Assembly (NCBI RefSeq): GCF_047425875.1
Contig: NZ_CP179727.1
Coordinates: 744,001-808,000, forward strand
Source: Macrococcoides animalis
GTDB taxonomy: Bacteria > Bacillota > Bacilli > Staphylococcales > Staphylococcaceae
Direction: 5' to 3'
Length of the DNA: 64,000 nt
Within the stretch, counting starts at the first letter, position 1. Each line of letters begins with the position of its first letter. Below the pieces are notes generated by a model. That model was not told where the DNA came from, did not search any database, and worked only from the letters and a program-made list of their open reading frames with translations. A program made the translations under genes and the position numbers. Below, in pieces: positions 52,589 to 60,321 of this stretch.

Positions 52589-53381
52589 TTGCCTCACCTC
52601 TTTTTGAAATTAATACTGTGATACCAAATAGCACCAATGGCCATAATATCACTGATAGTATCATATAAACGACTGGATTCAGTTTAATGACATCAGACAT
52701 TAATGCACTTAAGTTTGTTGTAGAAAGTAATCCGAGTAAATGTTCTAAGAATATTCTTATCGTATGCATTGGATCTAAGAAGTAGAAGATACCAAAGATC
52801 TTTGCATTGTCATACGTAACGAATGGAATGGCATACAAAAAGATTAAATCTAATAAGAATACAAGAATAAACCAAATGATAATCGCATAAGCCATTAGCT
52901 CAAGTTTTGTTTTAGAAAACATACCCACAAATACACCAATTTGATTACAAATCAGTAATAAAGCTAACACGCTGATTAGAAATACGAAGCTCTCTTTAAC
53001 ATCTACAACGATAATGAGTTTCGCTAGAATAAATATAATGAGCGCGAGTATCAAATAAGATACGTTCATTACAATTTGAATTGCTAATGATTTCTTAAAC
53101 AGGAATGAAACCATTGAATCTTTCTTAGTTAGGATCATCGCCATACTTTTAGATTCTTTCTCGTTGAATATCGATAATGCTGAAATCAAAATAGCGAAGA
53201 TCGGCAAAATCATCATATTCATATCAAATAGATTCAGTAAAAATGTTGCAAAGCCTAAGTCTGATGGATAACTTTTAGATGCACTTAATATAAATATTGA
53301 CGTCATAAATATCACGAACATCATGAGCCATAATCCTTTAGAACGGTAGGATTCAATAAATTCTTTAATGATATAGTTCAT
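52581..53381 (-). CDS. nosY: NosY, ABC transporter permease for nitrous oxide reductase maturation
   Basis: The 266-residue protein has about six membrane helices (first near 15-33, last near 240-256) and NosY-type stretches ESYRSKGLWLMMFVIFMTS, LPIFAILISALSIFNEKESK and IGVFVGMFSKTKLELMAYAI. It is the membrane part of NosDFY. The gene overlaps both nosD (ATGA) and nosF. Membrane topology and neighbours together give the assignment. Confidence 0.85.
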   Translation of the reverse strand: MNYIIKEFIESYRSKGLWLMMFVIFMTSIFILSASKSYPSDLGFATFLLNLFDMNMMILPIFAILISALSIFNEKESKSMAMILTKKDSMVSFLFKKSLAIQIVMNVSYLILALIIFILAKLIIVVDVKESFVFLISVLALLLICNQIGVFVGMFSKTKLELMAYAIIIWFILVFLLDLIFLYAIPFVTYDNAKIFGIFYFLDPMHTIRIFLEHLLGLLSTTNLSALMSDVIKLNPVVYMILSVILWPLVLFGITVLISKRGEAND

Positions 53382-54679
53382 CGTTTAGACCTCCTTAAAT
53401 AAACCAAACTTAATATTGTAATAATCACAGCAACGATTGCTATGATAAGTTTCTCCAGTGTTAATGAATGATTGTTGTCCATAAGCGGAAATTCATCTTT
53501 AATCTCCACGACGTCAGGATTAACTAAACGATGACTACGTTCGAATAAATCGATGGCTGGACTATTCATAAATAAATATGCAAGTTCGTTTTGCTTTAAT
53601 AAATTCCCAAGTGAAGAATTTTGAACGTAAGGCTTATCCCCAACACCATCTTTATTCAAATCAAGCATAGGTTCTTGCCAGTAATTCCCCTCTTTATTCT
53701 TGTTCCAATGATTTTGGTTAGAATGTCCAACGAGCACAACGGGTACTTTATTTTCTTTAAATCGATTCTTCATAAACGTAAGTGCTGATGATGAATCCCA
53801 AACTTCTATGCCTACTTTGTTATTAAAGAATTCATTCTCTTGAATGAGATTTAAAGTCGATTGCTCAATATAGAGTCCACGTTGATTTAAATGAAATTCA
53901 TTTTCTAATATATTAATATCTCTAGATCCTTGAATGATTAAGCCAAATGCTTGTGAACCTTGGTTAAACGAGAATTGATTCTTTTCTAAGACGATATTAT
54001 CAGAATGCATGATCGCTGCCCCACCGATATTACCGATAAATCGATTTCCTTTGAAGTTATTAAAGTTTGAATACATATAATGCAGACCGTAACGTGTCTT
54101 CGAAACATCATTATTAATAATTTCATTATCATTTGAATATTCAAAGTAGATACCATCGCGTGAATATTGGATTGTGTTATTCTTGATGGTATTTTCATTG
54201 GCACGTTTCACATAAATACCGTAACCTTTCGCTCCGGTACTCCCTGTTTTGTAGCCTTTAATATCATTATTTTCAATGAGGATTTTATCCCCTTTGTTTA
54301 AATACAACCCATGAAAGCAGTCCTCTATGACTAAATTTGAGAACGTGTTATTAGAAGCCATATTACGGATACATGACGCTTCCATCTCACTACTTCTTGA
54401 ACGACCACTATTCTTAACTGTAAAATTTTCTAATTTTACGTCCTCACTTCTAACTTGAATGATGGTCCCTTTTTTATCTCCATCGATGATTGTGTTTTCT
54501 TGACCTATGATTTTTATTGGTTTTTTAATCATCACATGGTCTTTATACGTTTTATTTTCTAGCTTTAATGTTTCGCCTGGTTTAGTATCATCAATTAAAT
54601 CTTGTAGTTCCCCCGCGTACGCTTGGTGCCCAATCAACGTACTCATTATAATTGATGCCAAAATTAAACGCTTTTTCAT
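53378..54679 (-). CDS. nosD: NosD, periplasmic-type beta-helix copper/sulfur maturation protein
   Basis: The 433-residue protein has a Sec signal peptide (cleavage near GHQAYA, about residue 22), then the NosD/carbohydrate-binding parallel beta-helix (about 40-350) seen as repeated N-x-I-x-x-N motifs such as NSGRSRSSEMEASCIRNMAS, NNDVSKTRYGLHYMYSNFNN and NGNRF-like turns, and a C-terminal membrane helix (LIIAIVAVIITILSLVYL, about 408-425) that anchors it. NosD binds NosFY and takes part in CuZ assembly. The gene overlaps the NosB-like gene by 4 bases. Confidence 0.9.
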   Translation of the reverse strand: MKKRLILASIIMSTLIGHQAYAGELQDLIDDTKPGETLKLENKTYKDHVMIKKPIKIIGQENTIIDGDKKGTIIQVRSEDVKLENFTVKNSGRSRSSEMEASCIRNMASNNTFSNLVIEDCFHGLYLNKGDKILIENNDIKGYKTGSTGAKGYGIYVKRANENTIKNNTIQYSRDGIYFEYSNDNEIINNDVSKTRYGLHYMYSNFNNFKGNRFIGNIGGAAIMHSDNIVLEKNQFSFNQGSQAFGLIIQGSRDINILENEFHLNQRGLYIEQSTLNLIQENEFFNNKVGIEVWDSSSALTFMKNRFKENKVPVVLVGHSNQNHWNKNKEGNYWQEPMLDLNKDGVGDKPYVQNSSLGNLLKQNELAYLFMNSPAIDLFERSHRLVNPDVVEIKDEFPLMDNNHSLTLEKLIIAIVAVIITILSLVYLRRSKR

Positions 54680-55260
54680 GAAGATTGCTCTTTCTTTTTT
54701 GTTTTATAACTTAAAAAGAATGAAATAACCATTAAGATAAATACAAGCCCAAGTAAGTATCCTCCAATATGAAAACTTGAATAAGTTGTAAAATTGGCAA
54801 TCACGTTTTTCCCTAGTACTGGTGGGACGAATGGTTCCATATCAATTGGTGCAGATGGATCTAAATTCGTACCGAAATCTTTTAACCAACGCTTCATATC
54901 CCAAATCCCTACAATGCCACTGATAATATAAATCACGATTAATCCGAGTAACACAGATTTCTTTCTTAAGAATGCTGCGATTAACAATAGTACTGCAAAT
55001 CCTATGACTAAGTACGGAAAGTACGTTAATTCTGGGAATGTTTCATTACTAAAGTTTTTCATACCAATATAGTGGTTAAGCCCATTGATGTTATCGATAT
55101 CACCTTTTAATGTATTGGGATGTACGATAATATCTAATCCTTCAGGGTATTGCGGTGCAAAGAACTTCATGCCCCACCAAGGCAAGAAAAGCGTTGAGAA
55201 CATCGTAAGTGCTGCTGCGATCAACGTATACATACTATATTGATTTAATTTGCCTTTCAT
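54676..55260 (-). CDS. nosB: NosB-like membrane protein of the nos operon
   Basis: ATG 55260 follows GGAGG by 8 bases. The 194-residue protein has four predicted membrane helices (about 12-30, 84-100, 106-122 and 165-185) with a long outside loop containing DNINGLNHYIGMKNFSNETF, where histidine and methionine residues cluster. A four-helix protein at this position, between nosZ and nosD, is typical of clade II (Sec-type) nos clusters of Gram-positives, where it is called NosB. Its function is unknown; a role in electron or copper transfer is inferred only. Confidence 0.72.
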   Translation of the reverse strand: MKGKLNQYSMYTLIAAALTMFSTLFLPWWGMKFFAPQYPEGLDIIVHPNTLKGDIDNINGLNHYIGMKNFSNETFPELTYFPYLVIGFAVLLLIAAFLRKKSVLLGLIVIYIISGIVGIWDMKRWLKDFGTNLDPSAPIDMEPFVPPVLGKNVIANFTTYSSFHIGGYLLGLVFILMVISFFLSYKTKKKEQSS

Positions 55261-55274
55261 CACAAAAACCTCCT

Positions 55275-55315
55275 TTTAAATAAAAGTGGAGCACAAACAA
55301 ACAGTTGCGCTCCAC
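55275..55315 (-). terminator. Attenuating hairpin between nosZ and nosB
   Basis: GTGGAGC (55286-55292) pairs with GCTCCAC (55309-55315); on the minus strand the stem is followed by TTTTATTTAAAAGGAGG. It lies within an operon, so it may end most transcripts after nosZ and give more NosZ than maturation proteins. Confidence 0.6.
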
Positions 55316-55324
55316 ATTATTTAC

Positions 55325-57196
55325 CTATGGTTTAACTAATAAATAACCACTCATCTCTTGGTGAAGTGCTGAACAGAAGTTAGAACAATAAATTGGGAAT
55401 GTTCCTTCTTTGTCTGCTACAAATTCCAATGTATTTGTTTGACCAGGCTGTACTTCAAAGTTTAAATCATATTCATTAATTGCAAAGCCGTGTGTAATAT
55501 CTTGGTCTAAATCAATATTTGTCATATGGAAGAACACTTTATCACCTTTATTTACTGTCACTTCATCTTTACGTTTCGCTTTGGCATCAAAAATAAATTT
55601 AGAACGCATCGCGATACCATATACATGAACTTCATTGCCTTTACGTTCAATTCGTGCCTCTTTTTGATCCCAAGTTGAGAATGGACGTTTTTCATCTTTT
55701 TCGTAAATCTTTTGTGGTTTCACTTTATCTGCTTTAATAATTTGGGCATAGTGTGGTTCTGGATCCACCGGCGCAGTCATCACATGTTTCATCTTCTTAC
55801 CTGAAATATCGATTAAATCCATTGATTCAGGATGTGATGGCCCAACTGATAAGAAGTTATCTTTAGCTAGTTTATTTAATGCCACAATCCACTTACCATC
55901 CGGCTTCACTGTATCACCTTCAGCTGCAGAAGCATGTCCTGGTGAATAGTAGGTTGGTGTTCTATCAATAACTTTACCAGTTTTGTAGTTCCACTTAACG
56001 ATCTCACTTGAAATGAACATCGTGTTATATGCATTCCCTTTATCATCAAATTGCGTATGTAAAGGTCCTAATGCTCCTGGAGGATCGACTTCACGTTCCA
56101 TCACGTTTTCATATTTCAATACTGGAATACCGAATTCTTCTTTTTTCGCTTCTTTCTTCATTTCATCAAAGGCTTTTTCAAACGAGAATACTGTCATAAT
56201 CGGTGCAAGCTTACCTGCTGCAACGAAAAATTTACCGTCAGGTGTTACGTCCACACCATGTGGCGATTTAGAAACAGGTACAGCATAGATGGCACCTTTA
56301 ACGTCACGTGGATCAATCATCTTAACACCATTTACTACTTTTGCTTTTGATCCATTCTTCGCTTCCTCGGCCATCTTCTTCCAGTTAATCATAACGATAT
56401 AATCTCTATCTTTTTGAGAGGCATTGATTTCCATATTACTTGTCGCAAATTCTGTATTATATGTTGTCATAACAATCCAATCACCGCTGACTTTTTTACC
56501 AGCATCTGATAAGTCATAACTCCATGGTGGTAATACGATTTGATAATCGATGTTGAATTTCTTTTTCTTTTGATCGAATTTCGCCATCGATACGACACCT
56601 TTATACTCTTCTTTATACTTATCTAAACTGCCATAAGCGCCACCTAAAGGTCTAGCAAAACGCGTCGGAAGTGCGATGTATTCTGTATTTTGTGTTAAGA
56701 ATACCCCTGCGTGTGGTCCACCCATATTCGGTAAATCCATAATATCTGCTGTATGGAATGTCTTTAAATCTACAGCAGCTACACGGTTATTCCCTACATC
56801 GTTGGCGAATAAGAACTTACCGTCGTAATCACCTTTCGTTTCTGAAATGGCTGGATGGTGAAAGTCACCCCAAGTTTTGCCACCGAGCATTTTCTTTGTA
56901 TCTTTATCAAAGCCGTAACCTGTAGCTGGATCTGGCGTAAATACAGGTACTGTTCTAATCTTTCTCATTGATGGCAAACCATATACGAATAACTGGCCAG
57001 AGTGACCTCCCGATGCCATCATATAATAATCATCTTTCTCTCCAAATGGAACATACACCTTTTCGGCATTACTTTTGTTGGCAGAGCTTGATTCCTCATT
57101 CGCCGCTTTCTTACCCGGCGTTAAATCTGCGAATAATAATGCAGCAACGAGAAAGCCTGCGAGCACACCGATTAAACTAAATAAAAACTTCTTCAT
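55325..57196 (-). CDS. nosZ: Nitrous oxide reductase, Sec-type (clade II)
   Basis: The 623-residue precursor has a Sec signal/anchor (FLFSLIGVLAGFLVAALLFA, residues 4-23) with no twin-arginine motif, which places it in the Sec-type clade II group. The beta-propeller carries the CuZ histidine segments KTWGDFHHPAISETKG and DLPNMGGPHAGVFLT, and SPHGVDVTPDG and YYSPGHASAAEGDTVKP. The C-terminal cupredoxin domain has the complete CuA set: H569 in ITHGFAINEY, then C604, C608, H612 and M615 in CSNFCSALHQEM. It reduces N2O to N2 on the outer face of the membrane using electrons from NosC. It follows nosC by 12 bases. Confidence 0.93.
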   Translation of the reverse strand: MKKFLFSLIGVLAGFLVAALLFADLTPGKKAANEESSSANKSNAEKVYVPFGEKDDYYMMASGGHSGQLFVYGLPSMRKIRTVPVFTPDPATGYGFDKDTKKMLGGKTWGDFHHPAISETKGDYDGKFLFANDVGNNRVAAVDLKTFHTADIMDLPNMGGPHAGVFLTQNTEYIALPTRFARPLGGAYGSLDKYKEEYKGVVSMAKFDQKKKKFNIDYQIVLPPWSYDLSDAGKKVSGDWIVMTTYNTEFATSNMEINASQKDRDYIVMINWKKMAEEAKNGSKAKVVNGVKMIDPRDVKGAIYAVPVSKSPHGVDVTPDGKFFVAAGKLAPIMTVFSFEKAFDEMKKEAKKEEFGIPVLKYENVMEREVDPPGALGPLHTQFDDKGNAYNTMFISSEIVKWNYKTGKVIDRTPTYYSPGHASAAEGDTVKPDGKWIVALNKLAKDNFLSVGPSHPESMDLIDISGKKMKHVMTAPVDPEPHYAQIIKADKVKPQKIYEKDEKRPFSTWDQKEARIERKGNEVHVYGIAMRSKFIFDAKAKRKDEVTVNKGDKVFFHMTNIDLDQDITHGFAINEYDLNFEVQPGQTNTLEFVADKEGTFPIYCSNFCSALHQEMSGYLLVKP

Positions 57197-57208
57197 ACAT
57201 CACACCTC

Positions 57209-57658
57209 CTATTTTTCTGACGCTTCTTTTAATGCGTCGACGATATCTTTACGTTCTTTATCTGTTAGTGGATTATCTTTAATAACGCCACTCATAACAG
57301 CTGAAGATGGTTTTTTCAAGAATTCATCAATGGGTTTACCATGTTTACCGTCTACTGTTTTGTATGCATCAGACAAATCAGGACCAGTAGAACCACCTTT
57401 AACGTTTAGCTTTGAAATTGAGTGACAAGAAACACAACCTTTTTTCTCGAAAATTTCGCCTGCACCACTCGACGTTGTTTTTTCTGAATCCGCATCTTTA
57501 CTTGCAACATCTTTTGATGCATCAGATTCAGTATTTTCTGTGGTAGCTTGTTCAGGCTTTTTAGGATCTTCTTTTGTGCTGAGCGCTAGAAAGATGATCG
57601 ACATCAGTAAAAAGGTAATTACAAAACCAAAAATCAGATAGCTAGTATTATTTTTCAT
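57209..57658 (-). CDS. nosC: NosC, membrane-anchored c-type cytochrome
   Basis: The 149-residue protein has an N-terminal membrane helix (about 7-27), an acidic serine/threonine linker (28-65) and a class I cytochrome c domain with the haem motif CVSCHS (C75, C78, H79), IEKKGC-like GEIFEKKGCVSC and a C-terminal PLTDKERKDIVDALKEA; a methionine in SSAVMSGVI is the likely distal ligand. It is the first gene of the nos operon and probably donates electrons from the membrane quinone/cytochrome pool to NosZ. GAGGAGGGG precedes its ATG. Confidence 0.88.
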   Translation of the reverse strand: MKNNTSYLIFGFVITFLLMSIIFLALSTKEDPKKPEQATTENTESDASKDVASKDADSEKTTSSGAGEIFEKKGCVSCHSISKLNVKGGSTGPDLSDAYKTVDGKHGKPIDEFLKKPSSAVMSGVIKDNPLTDKERKDIVDALKEASEK

Positions 57659-57702
57659 AAATTTCCCCTCCTCAAAGATATAAATTAAACACTTCTTTTA
57701 GA

Positions 57703-57744
57703 GTATAACATTACGCTTTTGGCATAAATATGATAGAAATCACA
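57703..57744 (-). promoter_or_regulatory. nos operon promoter with FNR/CRP-type site
   Basis: On the minus strand TGTGATTTCTATCATA (57744-57729) is a 9-of-10 match to the Gram-positive FNR/ArcR consensus TGTGA-N6-TCACA. TATACT (57708-57703) is a -10 box, but the -35 region is poor. The site centre lies about 41 bases before the predicted start of transcription, the position used by activators of class II type. This would turn on nos when oxygen is absent. Confidence 0.65.
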
Positions 57745-58000
57745 TATTAATTGAAATATTGAAATAATTCTTCATTTAAATTAATTCGAGTAAAATTATT
57801 TATCATTTGATATGATAGCGTTTTAAAATTCCGACAATTATTATCATCATAATATATAAACCGCTTTATTATCCAATTTAATCCACATATTTGTCAGAAT
57901 ATTTAACATTTTGTGAAATAAACATTCATTTCGTATGTAATTAATATTATTGTTTATAAACAAATCGACATCATTTGAAATGTTGTAAAGCAATATCAAT
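57745..58000. other. A/T-rich divergent intergenic region between nosC and the 58042 gene
   Basis: About 250 bases of very A/T-rich DNA with no coding frame supported. Apart from the nos promoter on one side and the promoter of the divergent gene on the other, I see no clear repeat or RNA element. Confidence 0.4.
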
Positions 58001-58004
58001 GACA

Positions 58005-58013
58005 TGGTATAAT
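58005..58013 (+). promoter_or_regulatory. Extended -10 promoter of the 58042 gene
   Basis: TGGTATAAT is a perfect -10 box with the TGN extension, 29 bases before the ATG. No good -35 box is needed for this class. Confidence 0.65.
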
Positions 58014-58041
58014 ATTTATAAACTCAGGAAAGGACATCACT

Positions 58042-58404
58042 ATGAACAACAAACCATTCTTCTACATCTACTTATTTTTAATCGCCTTTTTATCAATCAA
58101 TGTGTATAAACATTTCACAAATAATGCACCCGCTTCTGATTACTTAATCTATGCAATCATTGCGCTGTCATTTCTAGGGATGATTACCGACGAACTGATT
58201 CAATTATTTTACGGTAAGAAATCTCCACTCACGTCGACAATATTGAATATCATCATTTATATCACTATCATCGCGCTATCTATATTTGCGATCACTACGT
58301 CTAACACAACATTTGATATCATTTTATATTGTGTCTTTATACCATTAAGCCTTCTACTCATCTATGTTCAATTAATGGTATATCGTAAAGAAACAAAACG
58401 ATAA
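58042..58404 (+). CDS. Hypothetical four-helix membrane protein
   Basis: The 120-residue protein consists almost entirely of four membrane helices (about 6-23, 35-57, 68-86 and 91-112) with a short charged C-terminus YRKETKR. AGGAAAGGA lies 9 bases before the ATG. It is divergent from the nos operon and ends in a bidirectional terminator shared with the DUF2188 gene. I recognise no family. Small size and positive ends suggest a structural or regulatory membrane protein; no link to nitrous oxide respiration is shown beyond position. Confidence 0.65.
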   Translation: MNNKPFFYIYLFLIAFLSINVYKHFTNNAPASDYLIYAIIALSFLGMITDELIQLFYGKKSPLTSTILNIIIYITIIALSIFAITTSNTTFDIILYCVFIPLSLLLIYVQLMVYRKETKR

Positions 58405-58406
58405 AA

Positions 58407-58453
58407 AAACGCCTTATAAAGTAGACACGAATGTGTCCCTTTATAAGGCGTTT
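58407..58453. terminator. Bidirectional terminator
   Basis: AAACGCCTTATAAAG (58407-58421) pairs with CTTTATAAGGCGTTT (58439-58453), 15 perfect pairs, with a second small stem (gacac/gtgtc) in the loop. It separates two convergent genes. Confidence 0.9.
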
Positions 58454-58460
58454 GTCTCTA

Positions 58461-58685
58461 TTAACCTTTAATTCCTTCTGGATCATTACCAAATGAATCT
58501 TTTTGTCTAATCTTACCGTTTACTCCATGCGTTATCACTTCAGACTTTAATTCTGTCGCTAACTCTTTAGCAGCATCCATTGCTTCTGCTTGTGTTTTGT
58601 GATGACTTTTCGGTTCTGGATGATTTTCTAACTTAACATCCCAGCCACCATTTGGATTCTGTACTACATGCAAATTATTCGCCAT
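58461..58685 (-). CDS. DUF2188 domain protein
   Basis: The 74-residue protein starts MANNLHVVQNPNGGWDVKLE and continues with the DUF2188 pattern SHHKTQAEAMDAAKELATEL and KSEVITHGVNGKIRQKDSFGNDPEG. The family is a small alpha/beta domain found in many bacteria, of unknown molecular function. The start at 58685 is taken as more typical of the family than the ATG three codons upstream; ribosome sites are weak for both. It is monocistronic between terminators. Confidence 0.8.
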   Translation of the reverse strand: MANNLHVVQNPNGGWDVKLENHPEPKSHHKTQAEAMDAAKELATELKSEVITHGVNGKIRQKDSFGNDPEGIKG

Positions 58686-58763
58686 TTTGTACATCTCATC
58701 TTGAGTATTGTATTACACGTTAATTATATATCAATTGCATACTAAATGTCATATTACACAAAT

Positions 58764-58799
58764 AAAAGCATCTCTAATTATTAAGAGATGCTTTTACGA
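58764..58799 (-). terminator. Terminator of the 58800 secreted-protein gene
   Basis: AAAAGCATCTCT (58764-58775) pairs with AGAGATGCTTTT (58784-58795) around an 8-base loop. It directly follows the minus-strand stop codon at 58800. Confidence 0.85.
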
Positions 58800-59420
58800 T
58801 TATTTATTTTCAGGTTCATATAAATAGTATCCTGTATCAAATAAAGGATAACCATGTTCAGAAATTTCATATACTAACCATTTATTGTTTTCTTTTGCGT
58901 AACTAATCGTTAAATAGCCACCATAATGGCGTTGAATGAACTTACTATCTTTTAGTGAACCCCAACCAGCAGTTGAACCACCTGTTAATTTCTCAATGTC
59001 ACTTTTTAAAATGTGCTTACCATCAGCACTGAATTTCATATTTGTTAAATACAAACTACCCGTTGGATATGATTTACTTCTATTAAAGAAATCTAAAATT
59101 AAGCGATTACCTTTACCATAAGTTGTTTTAACCTGTTTACCATATTCAGAAATATTTGTTTCTGTCGTACGGAATTTACCATGATTCTTTTTGATGTCAC
59201 TATATTTTTGACCGATAATGACACCTTCATGTGCGTATTTCCCTTTTTTTAATAAATCGAATGTTTGCTTTGTCATTTTAGGTAATGGAATTGTCTTGTT
59301 TGTTAATGTCGTCTTATTCACTACTGGTGCTGTTGCTGCGTCCACTTGGGTCATTGGTAATGCTGCTGTAAGTAATGTGCTTGCTAAAACAACTGAAGAT
59401 AAAATTAGTTTTTTTGACAT
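58800..59420 (-). CDS. Secreted protein, intact paralogue of the 27799 pseudogene
   Basis: The 206-residue protein has a Sec signal peptide (KLILSSVVLASTLLTAALPM, cleavage near VDAA) and two related segments: VIIGQKYSDIKKNHGKFRTT with KTTYGKGNRLILDFF, and SDIEKLTGGSTAGWGSLKDS with GGYLTISYAKENNKWLVYEI. The second resembles NDYGNYVNMTFKKIGPKW in the frameshifted gene at 27799-28349. GAGAGGAA is the ribosome site. No enzyme motif is visible. A cell-surface or inhibitor-like role is possible, but I cannot name it. Confidence 0.7.
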   Translation of the reverse strand: MSKKLILSSVVLASTLLTAALPMTQVDAATAPVVNKTTLTNKTIPLPKMTKQTFDLLKKGKYAHEGVIIGQKYSDIKKNHGKFRTTETNISEYGKQVKTTYGKGNRLILDFFNRSKSYPTGSLYLTNMKFSADGKHILKSDIEKLTGGSTAGWGSLKDSKFIQRHYGGYLTISYAKENNKWLVYEISEHGYPLFDTGYYLYEPENK

Positions 59421-59600
59421 AATCGTTAATTCCTCTCAAATAAGATTATTATTTCAAAGTTATTATATCACATATAAAATAAAATAACCTTAATATTACA
59501 ATTAACAGTAATAAGTTATTTAGTGTTAATATTCCTTTGATATGTTTATCACAATTCATACGGTGAATAATTACAATATAAATATTAAGGCGTGATATTT

Positions 59601-59816
59601 ATGTTCGAATATTTAATTTCCTTATTGTACGTCGGTAATACGCTAACACAAGTGATACTTCCACTTTGCTATTTCGGCGGGTTAATCTTAATAGCAGGCA
59701 TCATTACTTTTATATCACATAAATTTAGCAGTCGCGGACGAGATCATATCGATAAAAATGATCCTTACACGAAACGAGAATATGGTGGAGATAATAGTCC
59801 AAACTATTTCCACTAA
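59601..59816 (+). CDS. Small membrane protein with C-terminal GRDHIDKNDPYTK motif
   Basis: The 71-residue protein starts at ATG 59601, 10 bases after AAGG, and has one or two membrane helices (about 5-40) followed by a cytoplasmic tail HKFSSRGRDHIDKNDPYTKR. The next gene, 15 bases downstream, encodes a related tail GRDHLDKHDPYTKH, so the pair appears to be a duplicated or hetero-oligomeric module. No known family is recognised. Confidence 0.68.
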   Translation: MFEYLISLLYVGNTLTQVILPLCYFGGLILIAGIITFISHKFSSRGRDHIDKNDPYTKREYGGDNSPNYFH

Positions 59817-59831
59817 GAATGGAGGTATAAT

Positions 59832-60011
59832 ATGTTTGAAATCGTTAGAAGTTTATTATTAATACTCTTCGTCATCTTAGTTATGGCTGGTATTCCAACG
59901 TTAATTCAACATTATAGATACGGTCGAGATCATCTAGATAAACACGATCCTTATACAAAACACGATGAAAGTGTTGGTAGCGGTGTGGAAGCGATGGGTC
60001 CACCGGAATAA
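59832..60011 (+). CDS. Small membrane protein, partner of the preceding gene
   Basis: The frame encodes 59 residues starting MFEIVRSLLLILFVILVMAG with one membrane helix, then HYRYGRDHLDKHDPYTKHDE and a glycine-rich end. GGAGG lies 6 bases before the ATG. The GRDHxDKxDPYTK stretch is shared with the gene just upstream, with the two N-termini also alike (MFEYL/MFEIV). It is short enough to be missed by automatic gene finding. Confidence 0.7.
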   Translation: MFEIVRSLLLILFVILVMAGIPTLIQHYRYGRDHLDKHDPYTKHDESVGSGVEAMGPPE

Positions 60012-60061
60012 TACTTAATCTTAATCATTTAGGGTATAGATTATTAAAAGGAAGTGATTCG

Positions 60062-60241
60062 ATGTTAATGGTAGCTATTTCAATACCTATGTTAATATTC
60101 CTAGTCGTCATCTTTGGAATTATCGCATGGGTTGTCATTATGATGATTAATTCATCAAAGAACGCAGCTAAGCAGAATACTTCAACGATTGATAACAAAC
60201 TAGATGCAGTTGAACGCGAACATCACAGAAATCATTCATAA
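60062..60241 (+). CDS. Small membrane protein (59 residues)
   Basis: This frame starts MLMVAISIPMLIFLVVIFGI, has one membrane helix to about residue 30 and a polar tail NSSKNAAKQNTSTIDNKLDA ending HHRNHS. AAGGAAG precedes the ATG by 7 bases, and a strong terminator follows the stop codon. It is the third tiny membrane protein in a row, but lacks the DPYTK motif. The tail resembles those of small membrane-anchored coiled-coil proteins. Confidence 0.68.
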   Translation: MLMVAISIPMLIFLVVIFGIIAWVVIMMINSSKNAAKQNTSTIDNKLDAVEREHHRNHS

Positions 60242-60257
60242 TTCATATCAGTATGCA

Positions 60258-60296
60258 AATAAACGTGAGCACAATGCTCACGTTTATTTTATTTAA
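60258..60296 (+). terminator. Terminator of the tiny membrane-protein genes
   Basis: AATAAACGTGAGCA (60258-60271) pairs with TGCTCACGTTTATT (60275-60288) around a 3-base loop and is followed by TTATTTAA. Confidence 0.88.
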
Positions 60297-60321
60297 TACT
60301 AATAACACTCCTTAATTTCAT

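Noticed and set aside
55286..55315. End of a separate nosC-nosZ operon
   Set aside because: The following nosB gene has a strong ribosome site only 15 bases on, and no promoter is visible after the hairpin, so partial attenuation within one operon is more likely.
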